From Acetobacter suratthaniensis (lineage in GTDB: Bacteria; Pseudomonadota; Alphaproteobacteria; Acetobacterales; Acetobacteraceae), in the NCBI RefSeq assembly GCF_017377745.1, contig NZ_JAFVMG010000001.1:62001-126000 (forward strand): a stretch of DNA of 64,000 bases. The letters run 5' to 3'. Positions 8,744 through 18,300 of the stretch are shown here, in pieces; the first letter of the stretch is position 1; each line of letters starts with the position of its first letter. The notes beneath the pieces were generated by a model. That model was not told the DNA's origin and did not search any database. It saw only the letters and a program-made list of their open reading frames with translations. A program made the translations under genes and the position numbers.

Positions 8744-9688
8744 ATGACGTGTCTGGTGGTGAAGGCAGGGGGCAGCCGGGTTTTTCCTCAGTGGAAGGCG
8801 CTGTTTGCCGAGCTTATGCCCGAACTGGAGGTCAGGGAGTGGGATGACCCCACCCTCGACCCGGCACGGATAGACTATGCGCTGGTCTGGCAACCCGAGC
8901 CGGGGCGGCTGGCCGCTATGCCGAACCTGCGCGCTATCCTCAGTGTTGCGGCCGGGGTGGATCATGTGGTGTCCGATCCTTCATGGTCGCGCAGTATTCC
9001 GTTGATCCGCATGGGCGAGGAGCAGACCCGTGGCCAGATGGCCGATTACGTGCTGTGGGCCGTGCTGTCGCTGTTGCGTGATGTGCCGCGCTGGCAGGCG
9101 GCGCAGGCGGCGGCACAATGGGTGCGCCGGGAATGCGCGCCCCTGCTGTCGTCCGATTTGCGTGTGGGCGTTATGGGGCTTGGCAGTCTGGGAGAGGTAG
9201 TGGCCCGCAGGCTGGTGGCCGCAGGGTTTGACGTGCTGGGCTGGAGCCGCAGCCAGCATGAGATTGAAGGGGTTACCTGTTTCTGGGGAGAGGGCCAGCA
9301 GACAGCTTTTGTGACGGAATGTCATGTGCTGGTCTGCCTGTTGCCGGAAACGGATCAGACACGCGGCCTGATCACCTACGAATTGTTGCAGCAGTTGCGC
9401 CAGCCATCGGGGCTGGTCAATGTAGCGCGCGGCCCGATTGTGGTGGAAGCCGACCTGCTGCGCGCACTGGAAGAAGGCGTGCTGCACGGCGCGGTGCTTG
9501 ATGTCTTTGACCATGAACCCCTCCCGGCCGATTCTGCGCTGTGGCGTGCGCCACGGGCGATCATCACCCCGCATATTGCCTCCGAGGCCTCACGCCCTGT
9601 GCGTGCCAGACAGGTTGTGCAGACCCTTCACGCGCTTGAACGTGGCGAGGACGTGCCCCTGCGTTATGACCCCGTGCGGGGCTACTGA
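8744..9688 (+). CDS. D-2-hydroxyacid dehydrogenase, GhrA-like
   Basis: The product is a 314-residue NAD(P)-dependent reductase of 2-oxo acids, closest in pattern to glyoxylate/hydroxypyruvate reductase A. The Rossmann loop VGVMGLGSLG is at about residue 142. The catalytic triad is visible as Arg in NVARGP, Glu in DVFDHEP and His in ITPHIAS. The start MTCLVVKAGG at 8744 is preceded by GGAG; the open frame begins 15 codons earlier without better support. The next gene starts two bases after the stop, so the two are probably co-transcribed. Confidence 0.85.
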   Translation: MTCLVVKAGGSRVFPQWKALFAELMPELEVREWDDPTLDPARIDYALVWQPEPGRLAAMPNLRAILSVAAGVDHVVSDPSWSRSIPLIRMGEEQTRGQMADYVLWAVLSLLRDVPRWQAAQAAAQWVRRECAPLLSSDLRVGVMGLGSLGEVVARRLVAAGFDVLGWSRSQHEIEGVTCFWGEGQQTAFVTECHVLVCLLPETDQTRGLITYELLQQLRQPSGLVNVARGPIVVEADLLRALEEGVLHGAVLDVFDHEPLPADSALWRAPRAIITPHIASEASRPVRARQVVQTLHALERGEDVPLRYDPVRGY

Positions 9689-9690
9689 AC

Positions 9691-10545
9691 ATGCGTGATG
9701 GCGTCAGCCATGTTCAGGTCGGGGCGCATACCCTGTGTGTCAGAGTATCCGGCATGGAGCGCCAGCGGACAGAGCAGACTGGTGCGCCTTTTCTGCTGGT
9801 GCATGGGTTTGGCGGCAGTCTTGCCAGTTGGCAGCTTGTCAGCCCCGCTCTGGCACGCATACGGCCTGTTATTGCCTTTGACCTGCCGGGGCATGGGCAA
9901 TCCTCTATTGCGGTGGGGGATGGATCGGTGGGGTTTTTCGCTGGCGTTACCGCAGGGCTGATGGAAGCACTGGATGTGCCCGCCGCGCATGTCGTGGGGC
10001 ATTCGCTTGGTGGGGGCGTGGCGTTGAGCCTGCTGGCACATAAGCCTGAGAATGTGCAGGCGCTTTCCCTGCTGGCTCCTGCCGGGCTGGGGCGCACTGT
10101 CAACATTGCGTTTATCGAGGCCTTTGTGCAGGCCACCACGCCCGAAGCCCTGCGCGCAGCGATGGATATGGCGGTGTATGCCAAAGGGCTTGTGGGGCGG
10201 CAGGCAGCGCAGGCGCTTTTGGCGGGGCTGAACCGGCCGGGTGTGCGCGCGGCCTTGCGGCATGTGGCGCAGGCTTGTTTTGACGGAGGGGTGCAGGCGG
10301 CGGATTTGCGTGCGGTGCTGCGGGCCAGTCCGGTTGCCTGCCAGATTATCTGGGGACGGGAGGATTCAGTGCTGCCGCTGCCAGCCTCGGAGGCGCTGGT
10401 GCGGCCCCCGCATGGCCTGTTGCTTGAGGAGACCGGGCATCTGCCCCAGCTTGAACAGCCAGAGCATGTGGCGCAGGCTGTCGCGGCTTTTGCCGCTGAA
10501 GGTGCTGGCAGCGCTGTAAAAAACGGCAGGCTGCCAGCAGGTTAA
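9691..10545 (+). CDS. Alpha/beta-fold hydrolase
   Basis: The 284-residue product has the fold in order: oxyanion region HGFGGS at about residue 38, nucleophile elbow GHSLGG with the Ser at about residue 106, acid in WGREDSVLP at about residue 229, and His in ETGHLPQLE near the end. There is no signal peptide. The layout resembles the catalytic domain of acetoin-dehydrogenase E2-associated hydrolases and many esterases, so the substrate is unknown. It follows the hydroxyacid dehydrogenase by two bases, suggesting a common transcript. It converges on the WD40 gene with nine bases between. Confidence 0.82.
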   Translation: MRDGVSHVQVGAHTLCVRVSGMERQRTEQTGAPFLLVHGFGGSLASWQLVSPALARIRPVIAFDLPGHGQSSIAVGDGSVGFFAGVTAGLMEALDVPAAHVVGHSLGGGVALSLLAHKPENVQALSLLAPAGLGRTVNIAFIEAFVQATTPEALRAAMDMAVYAKGLVGRQAAQALLAGLNRPGVRAALRHVAQACFDGGVQAADLRAVLRASPVACQIIWGREDSVLPLPASEALVRPPHGLLLEETGHLPQLEQPEHVAQAVAAFAAEGAGSAVKNGRLPAG

Positions 10546-10554
10546 ATGTAGGCT

Positions 10555-11619
10555 TTATTCCGAGGCCAGCGTTACAGCCCCGATCAGACCTTCCTCGGTG
10601 CCAAAGCCCAGCATGCAGCCATCCGGGCTGTAGGCAAGGGCGGTCACGGCTCCACCCTGACCGAGCGAAACCGGCAGAACCCGGCGGGTTTCGATATCAA
10701 TCATCAACACCGAGCCATCGGCAAAGCCTGCGGCTACAACATCCTGCGTGGGGTGACAGGCCACGCGGGTGCAGAGCGCACCACCCGAGCCGGGCAGTTC
10801 CACCGGGGGCTTGCCCATAGGGCCGCTGCCGGTAAACGACCACATGACCACCACATCGGCACCGCCCGTGACCAGCCATTTGCCATCGCGCGAGAACGCC
10901 ATCGAGCGTACCTTGGTCGGGTAGCCGCTCATGCGCATGTTGTGGCCGTCAGACAGGCGCCAGCCGTGCAGGTCGTTATCCTGCATGGCGGTCACCACGG
11001 CTTCGCCCTGCGGGTGCATGGCAATGCCCAGATGGCTGCCTTTCCATTCCAGCAGCCGGGGGCTGCCATCCTTGGACTGGGTGAACCACACCGACACGCC
11101 ATTGTAGTGCGAAACCGCAATGCGCTTGCCGCGCGGGTCAAACACCATGCCGCCCACTGTAGAGGGGTGTTCGAGCGAGCGGGTAACGGTGCGGCCCGTG
11201 GCATCGCGCAGTTCCACCACCTTGCCCGAAGCAGAGGCCACCAGCGCCATTTTGGGATCGACATAGGTTGCCACATGCTCAACCCAGCGCCGCCCCTTGC
11301 CCAGTTCCTCAATTTCGCCCGAGGGGTCAAGGCGGCACAGGCGCCCGTCATCTCCACCGCTCAGCAGGCAGTCGGGGAGTGTGTCGGCGCACAGGCTCAG
11401 AGCCGGGCCATCATGCACGGCGTGAGATGTCCAGCTTGCCGGGCTCCGCACGTCTTCACGGTGCAGGATGATTATATCGCCTTCCACCGTGGAAAAAGCC
11501 AGACGGCTGGAATCGCGCGTGGCCACGCAGTCGGTAATTTCGCCTTCGACCACCCGCACACCGCCCCGGCTGTCAATCAGGCCGTGTGGCGCTATGGCGT
11601 TTTCATGCAGCGTGCTCAT
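10555..11619 (-). CDS. WD40-repeat protein, co-transcribed with a CobW-type GTPase
   Basis: This 354-residue protein is made almost entirely of WD40-type repeats, for example [40 protein letters not shown] and [18 protein letters not shown], enough for a seven-bladed propeller. It has no signal peptide and is probably a cytoplasmic scaffold. Its ATG overlaps the stop of the upstream GTPase gene (ATGA at 11616-11619), so translation is coupled and the pair is likely to act together. Such WD40-GTPase pairs suggest a role in metal delivery, but that is inference. Confidence 0.78.
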   Translation of the reverse strand: MSTLHENAIAPHGLIDSRGGVRVVEGEITDCVATRDSSRLAFSTVEGDIIILHREDVRSPASWTSHAVHDGPALSLCADTLPDCLLSGGDDGRLCRLDPSGEIEELGKGRRWVEHVATYVDPKMALVASASGKVVELRDATGRTVTRSLEHPSTVGGMVFDPRGKRIAVSHYNGVSVWFTQSKDGSPRLLEWKGSHLGIAMHPQGEAVVTAMQDNDLHGWRLSDGHNMRMSGYPTKVRSMAFSRDGKWLVTGGADVVVMWSFTGSGPMGKPPVELPGSGGALCTRVACHPTQDVVAAGFADGSVLMIDIETRRVLPVSLGQGGAVTALAYSPDGCMLGFGTEEGLIGAVTLASE

Positions 11620-12626
11620 GCGGCAATGCAGCTTTCAAGCCCACGGCGGAGCTGGGGCCGGTTGAGGTTGCGGCCAATGAAGACAAGGCGGCTTTCGCGG
11701 GGTTCATCCGCTTTCCACGGCCCGATGGCATCGCCATCCGCCATCATATGCACGGCCTGAAACGCAAAGCGGTCGGGCTGGCCCGCAAAGTTGAGAATCC
11801 CCTTGGTGCGCAGGATGTCAGCCCCTTTTTCCTGAAGCAGTGCGCTGACCCACATCTGGAAGCGGCCTGCATCGAGTGGTTCTTTCACCACCAGCGATAC
11901 GCTGGAGATGTCTTCCTCATGCTCGTGCGAGGGGTTTTCCAGAAAATCGGGGCTGGATTCAAGCACACGGGCCAGATCAAACCCGCCCCGATCCAGCACA
12001 TCGGTCAGTTTGACATTACCCTTGCGTGCGCGGTGGATGGGGGCCGCACTGTTCAGGCGGCGGATGGTTTCTTCCACGCGGGCAAGCCCGGCTTCGTCCA
12101 TCAGATCGGTTTTGTTGAGGATAATGACATCCGCAAAAGCGAGCTGGTCGCGCGCTTCGGGGCTTTCTTCCAGCGTGGCCAGCACGTTGTAGGCATCAAC
12201 AACTGTTACCACGGCATCCAGTCGGGCTTTTTCGCGCACGTCTTCATCCGCGAAAAAGGTCTGTGCCACAGGGGCGGGGTCGGCCAGACCTGTGGTTTCA
12301 ACAATGACACCATCAAATTTGCCGCGCCGCTTCATCAGCCCGTTCAGGATACGGATCAGGTCGCCGCGCACGGTGCAGCAGATGCAGCCGTTGTTCATTT
12401 CAAACACTTCCTCGTCGGCGTCCACCACGAGGTCGTTATCCACACCGAGTTCTCCGAACTCGTTGATGACAACCGCATATTTGCGGCCGTGTTCGGCGGT
12501 CAGGATATGGTTCAGCAGCGTGGTCTTGCCCGCTCCCAGAAAGCCGGTCAGGACAGTGACAGGCACGCGGTTATCTGGCTCGTCGGCCTGAGAGCTGTCG
12601 GCGGAAATACCGGATACATCGGACAT
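11616..12626 (-). CDS. CobW/COG0523 family GTPase, putative metallochaperone
   Basis: The product is a 336-residue G3E-family GTPase. Motifs in order: Walker [15 protein letters not shown] at about residue 27, [10 protein letters not shown], the metal-binding CXCC in [10 protein letters not shown] at about residue 75, [10 protein letters not shown], and the guanine-specificity motif NKTD. A CobW C-terminal domain follows. COG0523 proteins deliver or sense metals such as zinc, cobalt or iron. The linker carries an acidic, His-containing HEHEED segment. The start at 12626 is supported by GGAGGG; the longer upstream frame lacks conserved sequence. It lies among CDF transporters and overlaps the WD40 gene. 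Confidence 0.87.
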   Translation of the reverse strand: MSDVSGISADSSQADEPDNRVPVTVLTGFLGAGKTTLLNHILTAEHGRKYAVVINEFGELGVDNDLVVDADEEVFEMNNGCICCTVRGDLIRILNGLMKRRGKFDGVIVETTGLADPAPVAQTFFADEDVREKARLDAVVTVVDAYNVLATLEESPEARDQLAFADVIILNKTDLMDEAGLARVEETIRRLNSAAPIHRARKGNVKLTDVLDRGGFDLARVLESSPDFLENPSHEHEEDISSVSLVVKEPLDAGRFQMWVSALLQEKGADILRTKGILNFAGQPDRFAFQAVHMMADGDAIGPWKADEPRESRLVFIGRNLNRPQLRRGLESCIAA

Positions 12627-12738
12627 GGGAGAACCCTCCGTTCTGGCTGCGTTATGGGTGTCATATAGGACAGCGCGCGGATGGAAACCAGAGACCCCGC
12701 CCGCGCAGGCGCGCATCATGGGCCTGCGGGGTGTCGCC

Positions 12739-14121
12739 TCAGCGGTTTGCGGGAGAGGAGGACTCGGGCCGTGGAGCCGGAGGCGCGTTTTTATGCCCGG
12801 CACTGGTCGTGCGCAGGAACCGCACGGCCAGCGCGCCATACAGGGCGTGGCTGCACAGGGCGCGCGAGACCCCAAAAGCCAGAAAGGCGCTGGCCATCAG
12901 GGCTAAGGTAATCTGCTGATTGTCGCACATTTCCATGACAATGACGGTCGCTGTCAGGGGGGACTGTGTTACGGCGGAAAAATAGGCAACCGTACCCAGC
13001 AGCACCACGGCGCCGGGGGCTGTATGGGGCAGAAACTGCGCCACCCACCCGCCCATGCCAGCCCCGATGGACAGCGAAGGCGCGAACAGCCCGCCCGGAA
13101 TGCCCGAGCAGTAGGAAACAAAGGTGGCCAGCAGCTTGAGCACGAAATAATAGGCCGGATACTGATCCGAACCCATGATGATGTCGCGTGCCTGTGTGTA
13201 GCCGGTGCCATAGGTTATGCCATCGGATACAAGGCCGATCACCGCCAGCACAAGACCACACAGAGCCGCGAACAGAACCGGGCGGCGGCTGATGAACGCT
13301 CCCAGTCGTCCCGGCACCCCGCGTGAGACCCGCACCAGCAGGGCGGAAAACATGCCTCCGCTCAGTCCGCCCAGCACACCGCAGGCTAGCACGGCCAGCC
13401 AGCTTGCCCCTACCGGCACGGCGGAATAGGTGTGGCCGAAATAGGTGTAGTTGCCCATCAGGGCGATGGCCGTCACACCTGAAATCACCACGCAGGTCAG
13501 CATGGTGCCGCTGGTGCGCTGTTCGAACGAACGGGCCAGTTCCTCAATGCCGAACACGATCCCCGCCAGCGGGGTGTTGAAGGCGGCGGCAACCCCGGCG
13601 GCCCCACCCGCCTTGATAAGGGCGTGGATACCCGTCACGTTGGTCATACCCGCCTGCCGCCCCACCATGTGCATGATAGAGGCCCCCACCTGTACGGTCG
13701 GGCCTTCGCGCCCGATGGAAGCGCCAGCCAGCAGCCCCAGACAGGTCAGAAAAATCTTGGCCAGTGCAATCCGTATGGCCAGTATCCGGTCAACCAGCAC
13801 CATGTCGTGCAGGTGCAGGCAGGCAATGGCTTGCGGAATGCCGCTGCCCTGCGCACCACGGAACCACTTGCGTGTCAGCCATGTGGACAGGGCCAGCCCC
13901 AGAGGCGCGACCACCAGCATCAGCAGCGGGCTGACATGCGTGATGCGGGCGCGAATATGGCTGGCGGCATCAGCCAGTTCGGCAAAGCCCACCGCAACAA
14001 GGCCGACCAGAACCGCGCCCGACCAGTAGATGAGCTTGCGCCGCCAGTTCAGTGTGCCGTTTCTGGCCAGATCACGGAACTGATGAAGGGATTCGAGCGT
14101 GGTGTTCACGCTGGGGTGCAT
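12739..14121 (-). CDS. ClC-family chloride channel or H+/Cl- antiporter
   Basis: The product is a 460-residue polytopic inner-membrane protein of the ClC family. The selectivity-filter segments are visible: [21 protein letters not shown] with the gating glutamate kept, [15 protein letters not shown] with the inner glutamate, and [14 protein letters not shown]. Retention of both glutamates favours proton-coupled exchange, useful for acid resistance in an acid-producing organism (inference). There is no CBS domain. ATG 14121 is chosen because MHPSVN directly precedes the conserved N-terminal helix; the frame continues 26 codons upstream and the ribosome site is weak. Confidence 0.85.
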   Translation of the reverse strand: MHPSVNTTLESLHQFRDLARNGTLNWRRKLIYWSGAVLVGLVAVGFAELADAASHIRARITHVSPLLMLVVAPLGLALSTWLTRKWFRGAQGSGIPQAIACLHLHDMVLVDRILAIRIALAKIFLTCLGLLAGASIGREGPTVQVGASIMHMVGRQAGMTNVTGIHALIKAGGAAGVAAAFNTPLAGIVFGIEELARSFEQRTSGTMLTCVVISGVTAIALMGNYTYFGHTYSAVPVGASWLAVLACGVLGGLSGGMFSALLVRVSRGVPGRLGAFISRRPVLFAALCGLVLAVIGLVSDGITYGTGYTQARDIIMGSDQYPAYYFVLKLLATFVSYCSGIPGGLFAPSLSIGAGMGGWVAQFLPHTAPGAVVLLGTVAYFSAVTQSPLTATVIVMEMCDNQQITLALMASAFLAFGVSRALCSHALYGALAVRFLRTTSAGHKNAPPAPRPESSSPANR

Positions 14122-14264
14122 GGGTCGGGTCCGCCTGATGGAAACTACGCCGGTAACCGGGCCGAAAACGCGGCCGGGTCTGTCCGGGTTTCCCCCCATA
14201 GCCGCATCTGTCCCGGCATGGCAAAGGTTTCATGCGTGCGGGCCTTCAGGCTTGTGGGGGTGGG

Positions 14265-15218
14265 TTAGGTTCGCCCGTTTGCGGGGGCTCCTGTGGGTGG
14301 GGTTGCAGGCCGGGGCCAGAAGACTATGCCTTCGTGCTTGGCCAGACGGTCAGGCTCCACATGGATATGCACCAGTGTGCTGCCCATCTGCGCACGCAGG
14401 CCCGCTTCGATGCGGTCACAGATATCGTGCGCTTGTTCCACACTCATGCTGCCCGGCACCACCAGATGGAAGTCCAGAAACGTCATGGCCCCCACAATAC
14501 GGGTGCGGATGTCATGGGCTTCAATCGCGCCCTGTCCGTTGGCGGCGATAATATCGCGGATCTGGTCAAGGGTTGCGCCATCAGGGGCCTGATCCATAAG
14601 CCCGGCAATGGATTCGCGCATGACTTCCCAGCCCACGCGCAGCACGTTCAGCGCCACAAACCCTGCCAGCAGCGCATCAAGCCGCGCCCAGCCGGTTATG
14701 GGAATAAGGGCCACGCCTATGACCAGAGCAACGCCCGTCCAGACATCGGACAGCACATGCTGTCCACCCGCCACAAGGGCAGGGGAGCGGCGCGCGCGCC
14801 CCGCCTGCAACATGGTCAGCCCCCAGATCAGATTGAGCACGGTGGCTGCGGCGTTGAGCGCCAGCCCCGACCACGGTGCCAGAGCGGGATGTGGCGACAG
14901 CCAGCCCTCGATAGCCTCGCGCCCGATCAGGAAGGCTGTCATCACCACCAGCGTGCCTTCAGCCACGGCAGACAGGTATTCTGCCTTGTAATGTCCGTAG
15001 GTGTGGTTGTGATCCGCCGGGCGTTCAGCAATGCCCAACGCCCAAAGCCCCCCCGCAGCGGAGACAACGTTGATAATGGTCTCCATTGCATCGGCGCCAA
15101 GGGCCACGCTGCCCGAAACAGTGTAGGCGGCGTATTTGAGTGTCAGCGCCAGCACGCTCACCAGCAGGCTGAGCAGCGCAATGCCTTTGTTGCTGTCAGG
15201 TAAAGCAAACAGGGACAT
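14265..15218 (-). CDS. Cation diffusion facilitator (CDF) transporter
   Basis: The 317-residue product has six expected membrane spans and the CDF signature: GADAMETIIN in the second span, DHNHTYGHYKAEYLSAVAEG in the loop, and GGQHVLSDVWTG in the fifth span with His and Asp for the transport site. A cytoplasmic ferredoxin-like domain follows, ending with HIHVEPD. CDFs export Zn, Fe, Mn, Co or Cd by proton exchange. The first site reads D-xxx-E rather than the commoner H/D-xxx-D, so metal preference may differ from the neighbouring CDF. It begins 26 bases after that gene's stop. Confidence 0.85.
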   Translation of the reverse strand: MSLFALPDSNKGIALLSLLVSVLALTLKYAAYTVSGSVALGADAMETIINVVSAAGGLWALGIAERPADHNHTYGHYKAEYLSAVAEGTLVVMTAFLIGREAIEGWLSPHPALAPWSGLALNAAATVLNLIWGLTMLQAGRARRSPALVAGGQHVLSDVWTGVALVIGVALIPITGWARLDALLAGFVALNVLRVGWEVMRESIAGLMDQAPDGATLDQIRDIIAANGQGAIEAHDIRTRIVGAMTFLDFHLVVPGSMSVEQAHDICDRIEAGLRAQMGSTLVHIHVEPDRLAKHEGIVFWPRPATPPTGAPANGRT

Positions 15219-15244
15219 GAGAGGGCAGGCTCCAGCGGCGGCAG

Positions 15245-16381
15245 TCAGACCGAGTTGGGGTCTGTCAGGTGACATGAGGGGGCATAGGCGGCGCTTTCGA
15301 TCTGCACGGTGGGGTGTGCGATGGCAAAGCGTGTGCGCAGGATTTCAATCGCCTGTGTCAGAAGTGCTGCGTTCTGTGTGTCTGACTGGCTGACCAGATG
15401 CACCGTTAACGCGGTTTCTGTGGTGCTCAGGGGCCATACATGCAGGTCATGCAGGTCGGCAACCCCGGGCAGGGCGCGCAGGGTGGCTTCAAGGGCTGCG
15501 GTATCAACCGAGCGGGGTACGGCATCCAGTGCCATGTCCAGCGAATCCCGCAAAAGCGACCATGTGCTGATCACCACCACAATCGAAATGCCAAGGCTTA
15601 TGGCGGGGTCGATCCAGCTCAGCCCGGTCAGCAGCACCAGACCGCCCGCAATGACCACGGCAAGCGATGTCAGGGCATCGGCCATCAGATGCGCAAAAGC
15701 GCCACGCACGTTCAGGTCTTCTTTCTGGCCGGAGGCAAAAAGCAGGGCCGTTGCGCCATTGACCACAATGCCGAAGGCCGCCACCACCATCATGGTGCCG
15801 CCCATCGGTTCGGCCCCGTGTGGGTAGAGAAGGCGCAGGATCGCCTCCCATGCAACGCCCCCCGTTACCAGCATGAGCACAAGGGCATTGGCCAGTGCTG
15901 TCAGGATGGAGGAGCGCCGTAGCCCGTAGGTAAAGCGTGCGGATGGCCCCCTTTGCGACAGCACATGCGCCAGCCACGCCGCCCCCAGCGCCATGACATC
16001 GGACAGGTTATGGCCTGCATCGGCCAGCAGGGAGAGCGAGTGCGACAGCGTACCCCAGATGGCTTCAAGCGTTAGATAGAGAATGTTGGCCACCATACCG
16101 ATTGCGAAGGCCCGGCCGAACGATGTGGGGGCATGAGAATGCCCATGCCCATGCCCATGCCCGTGGTTGTGGCCATGGTCGTGCTCGTGTTCGTGCTCGT
16201 GGTGGTGGTCATTCCCGTCGTCATGTGGGTCATGATCGTGGTTATGCCCATGTGCGTCCGTGTGGTCATGCCCACCCGACTCCGCATCGGGCGTGTGCTC
16301 CGCCAGTGGCGTATGGGTGTGGCTGTTGGCGTGGGTGGAGGCCGGCTGTCCGGGGGCGGGCGGCGCGGGGGGCTGGGACAT
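15245..16381 (-). CDS. Zinc-type CDF efflux transporter with His-rich N-terminus
   Basis: This 378-residue CDF protein of the CzcD/ZitB group pumps divalent metal, most likely zinc, out of the cytoplasm. Residues about 18-85 are extremely rich in His, Asp and Gly (HDHTDAHGHNHDHDP, HGHGHGHGHSHA), as in zinc-binding cytosolic arms of this group. Transport-site motifs are LLADAGHNLSDVMAL and FAHLMADALTSLAVV, and the C-domain has LHDLHVWPLS. Of two near ATGs, 16381 sits seven bases after GAGG and is preferred over 16387. The second CDF gene follows closely, so the pair is probably one operon. Confidence 0.88.
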   Translation of the reverse strand: MSQPPAPPAPGQPASTHANSHTHTPLAEHTPDAESGGHDHTDAHGHNHDHDPHDDGNDHHHEHEHEHDHGHNHGHGHGHGHSHAPTSFGRAFAIGMVANILYLTLEAIWGTLSHSLSLLADAGHNLSDVMALGAAWLAHVLSQRGPSARFTYGLRRSSILTALANALVLMLVTGGVAWEAILRLLYPHGAEPMGGTMMVVAAFGIVVNGATALLFASGQKEDLNVRGAFAHLMADALTSLAVVIAGGLVLLTGLSWIDPAISLGISIVVVISTWSLLRDSLDMALDAVPRSVDTAALEATLRALPGVADLHDLHVWPLSTTETALTVHLVSQSDTQNAALLTQAIEILRTRFAIAHPTVQIESAAYAPSCHLTDPNSV

Positions 16382-16605
16382 GGTCATGCCTCGGGGTTTG
16401 TCAGCCGGAAAGGGGCTGTGGGGGCGTGTTGTCCTGTATCCCGCCCTTTGCGGGCGGCTACAAGGGGGGCATGCGCGGGGCATGGTGGCCGCGCATGCAG
16501 GCCGGAATAAGGTCCAGCCTGTCGGGCGTTGCACCCGAGGGGGCTTTGCGACTAGGGATGGCGCAGTTTTACCCTGTCAGTTTTTATGGATGATAGAACC
16601 GTCCC

Positions 16606-18258
16606 ATGCTGCGATTGACCGAACTACGCCTGCCGCTGGATCACCCGACTGAGGCTCTTGAACACGCCATTTGCACCCGGCTGGATATCGGGCGCGAGGC
16701 TCTTGAGCATTTCAGTGTTTTCAAGCGTGGGCATGACGCCCGCCGCCGTGCCGCTATTGTGCTTGTCTATACGGTGGACTGCGCCGTGCGTGACGAGGCC
16801 GCCGTACTGGCGCGTTACCGGCAGGCCCACCCGCGTGATTCCCATGTGCAGATTGCCCCTGACATGCGCTGGATCGCCCCGGTTGAAGACGGTGCGGCCC
16901 TGGCAGCCCAGCCGGGCTACCGTAGGCCCATTGTAGTGGGCGCGGGGCCATGCGGTTTTATGGCTGCCCTTATTCTGGCCCGCATGGGCCTGCGGCCCCT
17001 GCTGCTTGAACGCGGTAAGGCCGTGCGTGAGCGCACGGTGGATACTTTTGCTCTGTGGCGGCGTTCGGTTCTGACACCGGAAAGCAATGTGCAGTTTGGC
17101 GAAGGCGGGGCAGGCACCTTTTCCGATGGCAAGCTGTACAGTCAGGTGCGCGATCCGCGCTTTCTGGGCCGCAAGGTGCTGGAGGAGTTTGTCAAAGCCG
17201 GTGCGCCGGAGGATATTCTGACCCTTGCCCACCCGCATATCGGCACGTTCCGCCTTGTCAGCATGGTGGAGCATATCCGAAGCGAGATCGAAGCCGCAGG
17301 CGGGGAATACCGTTTCCAGTCACGGGTGGAAGAGCTGCTGCTAGAACCCGGTACCCGCCGCGTGCAGGGTGTGCGTCTGGCTAATGGCGATGTGGTGGAA
17401 AGCGGGCATGTCATTCTCGCCGTGGGCCATAGTGCGCGCGATACCTTTGCCATGCTGAACGAGCAGGGCGTTACCATGCAGGCCAAGCCGTTTTCCATGG
17501 GGGTGCGGATCGAGCATCCGCAATCCGTGATTGATACGGCGCAGTTTGGCGGTGCCGCAGGCAACACCCTTCTGGGGGCGGCGGAATACCGGCTGGTGCA
17601 TCATGCGGCCAACGGGCGTGGGGTGTATTCGTTCTGCATGTGTCCGGGCGGGACAGTGGTGGCCGCCACTTCGGAAGAAGGACAGGTGGTGACCAATGGC
17701 ATGAGCCAGTATTCGCGCGCCGAGCGGAATGCCAATTCCGGTATTGTGGTGGAACTCCGCCCTGGAGAGGATTACCCCGATGACCCGCTGGCAGGGGTGG
17801 CGTTCCAGCGTCATTGGGAAAAGCAGGCTTTTGTCGCGGGTGGGGGCGACTATCGGGCGCCAGCCCAGCGCGTGGGCGACTTTCTGGCCGGGCGGCCATC
17901 GGTTTCACTGGGGGATGTCGTGCCGTCCTACCGGCCGGGGGTAACGCCCACGGACCTTGCCACCTGCCTGCCGGATTTTGTGGTGGAGGCCCTGCGTGAA
18001 GCCCTGCCGCATTTTGATCGCAAGCTTAAAGGTTACACGATGGATGATGCGGTCATGACCGGGGTGGAAACCCGCACATCCTCTCCCCTGCGCATTCCGC
18101 GTGACGATACGGGGCAGTCCGTCAACACGCCGGGCCTGTACCCGGCGGGTGAAGGGGCAGGCTATGCGGGGGGTATTCTCTCGGCGGGTATGGATGGTAT
18201 CCGTATGGCCGAAGCTGTCGCCCGCGCCCTTGCGGGCCTGCCGCTTGCTCCCCTGTAA
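16606..18258 (+). CDS. FAD-dependent oxidoreductase, COG2509 family
   Basis: The product is a 550-residue cytoplasmic flavoprotein. An N-terminal domain of about 95 residues (LRLPLDHPTEALEHAI) precedes the FAD-binding loop VVGAGPCGFMAALILA at about residue 105. Conserved segments follow: NVQFGEGGAGTFSDGKLY, ILAVGHSARDTF, SFCMCPGG, and the C-terminal YPAGEGAGYAGGILSAGMDG. This matches the uncharacterised COG2509 dehydrogenases; the electron acceptor and substrate are unknown. It is a single gene on the plus strand, facing the hydrolase gene across a hairpin. Confidence 0.85.
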   Translation: MLRLTELRLPLDHPTEALEHAICTRLDIGREALEHFSVFKRGHDARRRAAIVLVYTVDCAVRDEAAVLARYRQAHPRDSHVQIAPDMRWIAPVEDGAALAAQPGYRRPIVVGAGPCGFMAALILARMGLRPLLLERGKAVRERTVDTFALWRRSVLTPESNVQFGEGGAGTFSDGKLYSQVRDPRFLGRKVLEEFVKAGAPEDILTLAHPHIGTFRLVSMVEHIRSEIEAAGGEYRFQSRVEELLLEPGTRRVQGVRLANGDVVESGHVILAVGHSARDTFAMLNEQGVTMQAKPFSMGVRIEHPQSVIDTAQFGGAAGNTLLGAAEYRLVHHAANGRGVYSFCMCPGGTVVAATSEEGQVVTNGMSQYSRAERNANSGIVVELRPGEDYPDDPLAGVAFQRHWEKQAFVAGGGDYRAPAQRVGDFLAGRPSVSLGDVVPSYRPGVTPTDLATCLPDFVVEALREALPHFDRKLKGYTMDDAVMTGVETRTSSPLRIPRDDTGQSVNTPGLYPAGEGAGYAGGILSAGMDGIRMAEAVARALAGLPLAPL

Positions 18259-18274
18259 CGCCGGGTTTGGGTTT

Positions 18275-18297
18275 CCAGCCCCCAAATTGGGGGCTGG
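18275..18297. terminator. GC hairpin between convergent genes
   Basis: CCAGCCCCCA pairs perfectly with TGGGGGCTGG around a three-base loop, between the stops of two convergent genes at 18258 and 18301. There is no strong T-tract on either side, so it may be a weak bidirectional terminator or an RNA-stabilising stem. Confidence 0.45.
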
Positions 18298-18300
18298 CGC

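Noticed and set aside
16102..16593. Repetitive Met/Pro- or Val/Met-rich plus-strand frames
   Set aside because: They are the complement of the His-rich region of the CDF transporter, whose repeated codons keep several frames open.
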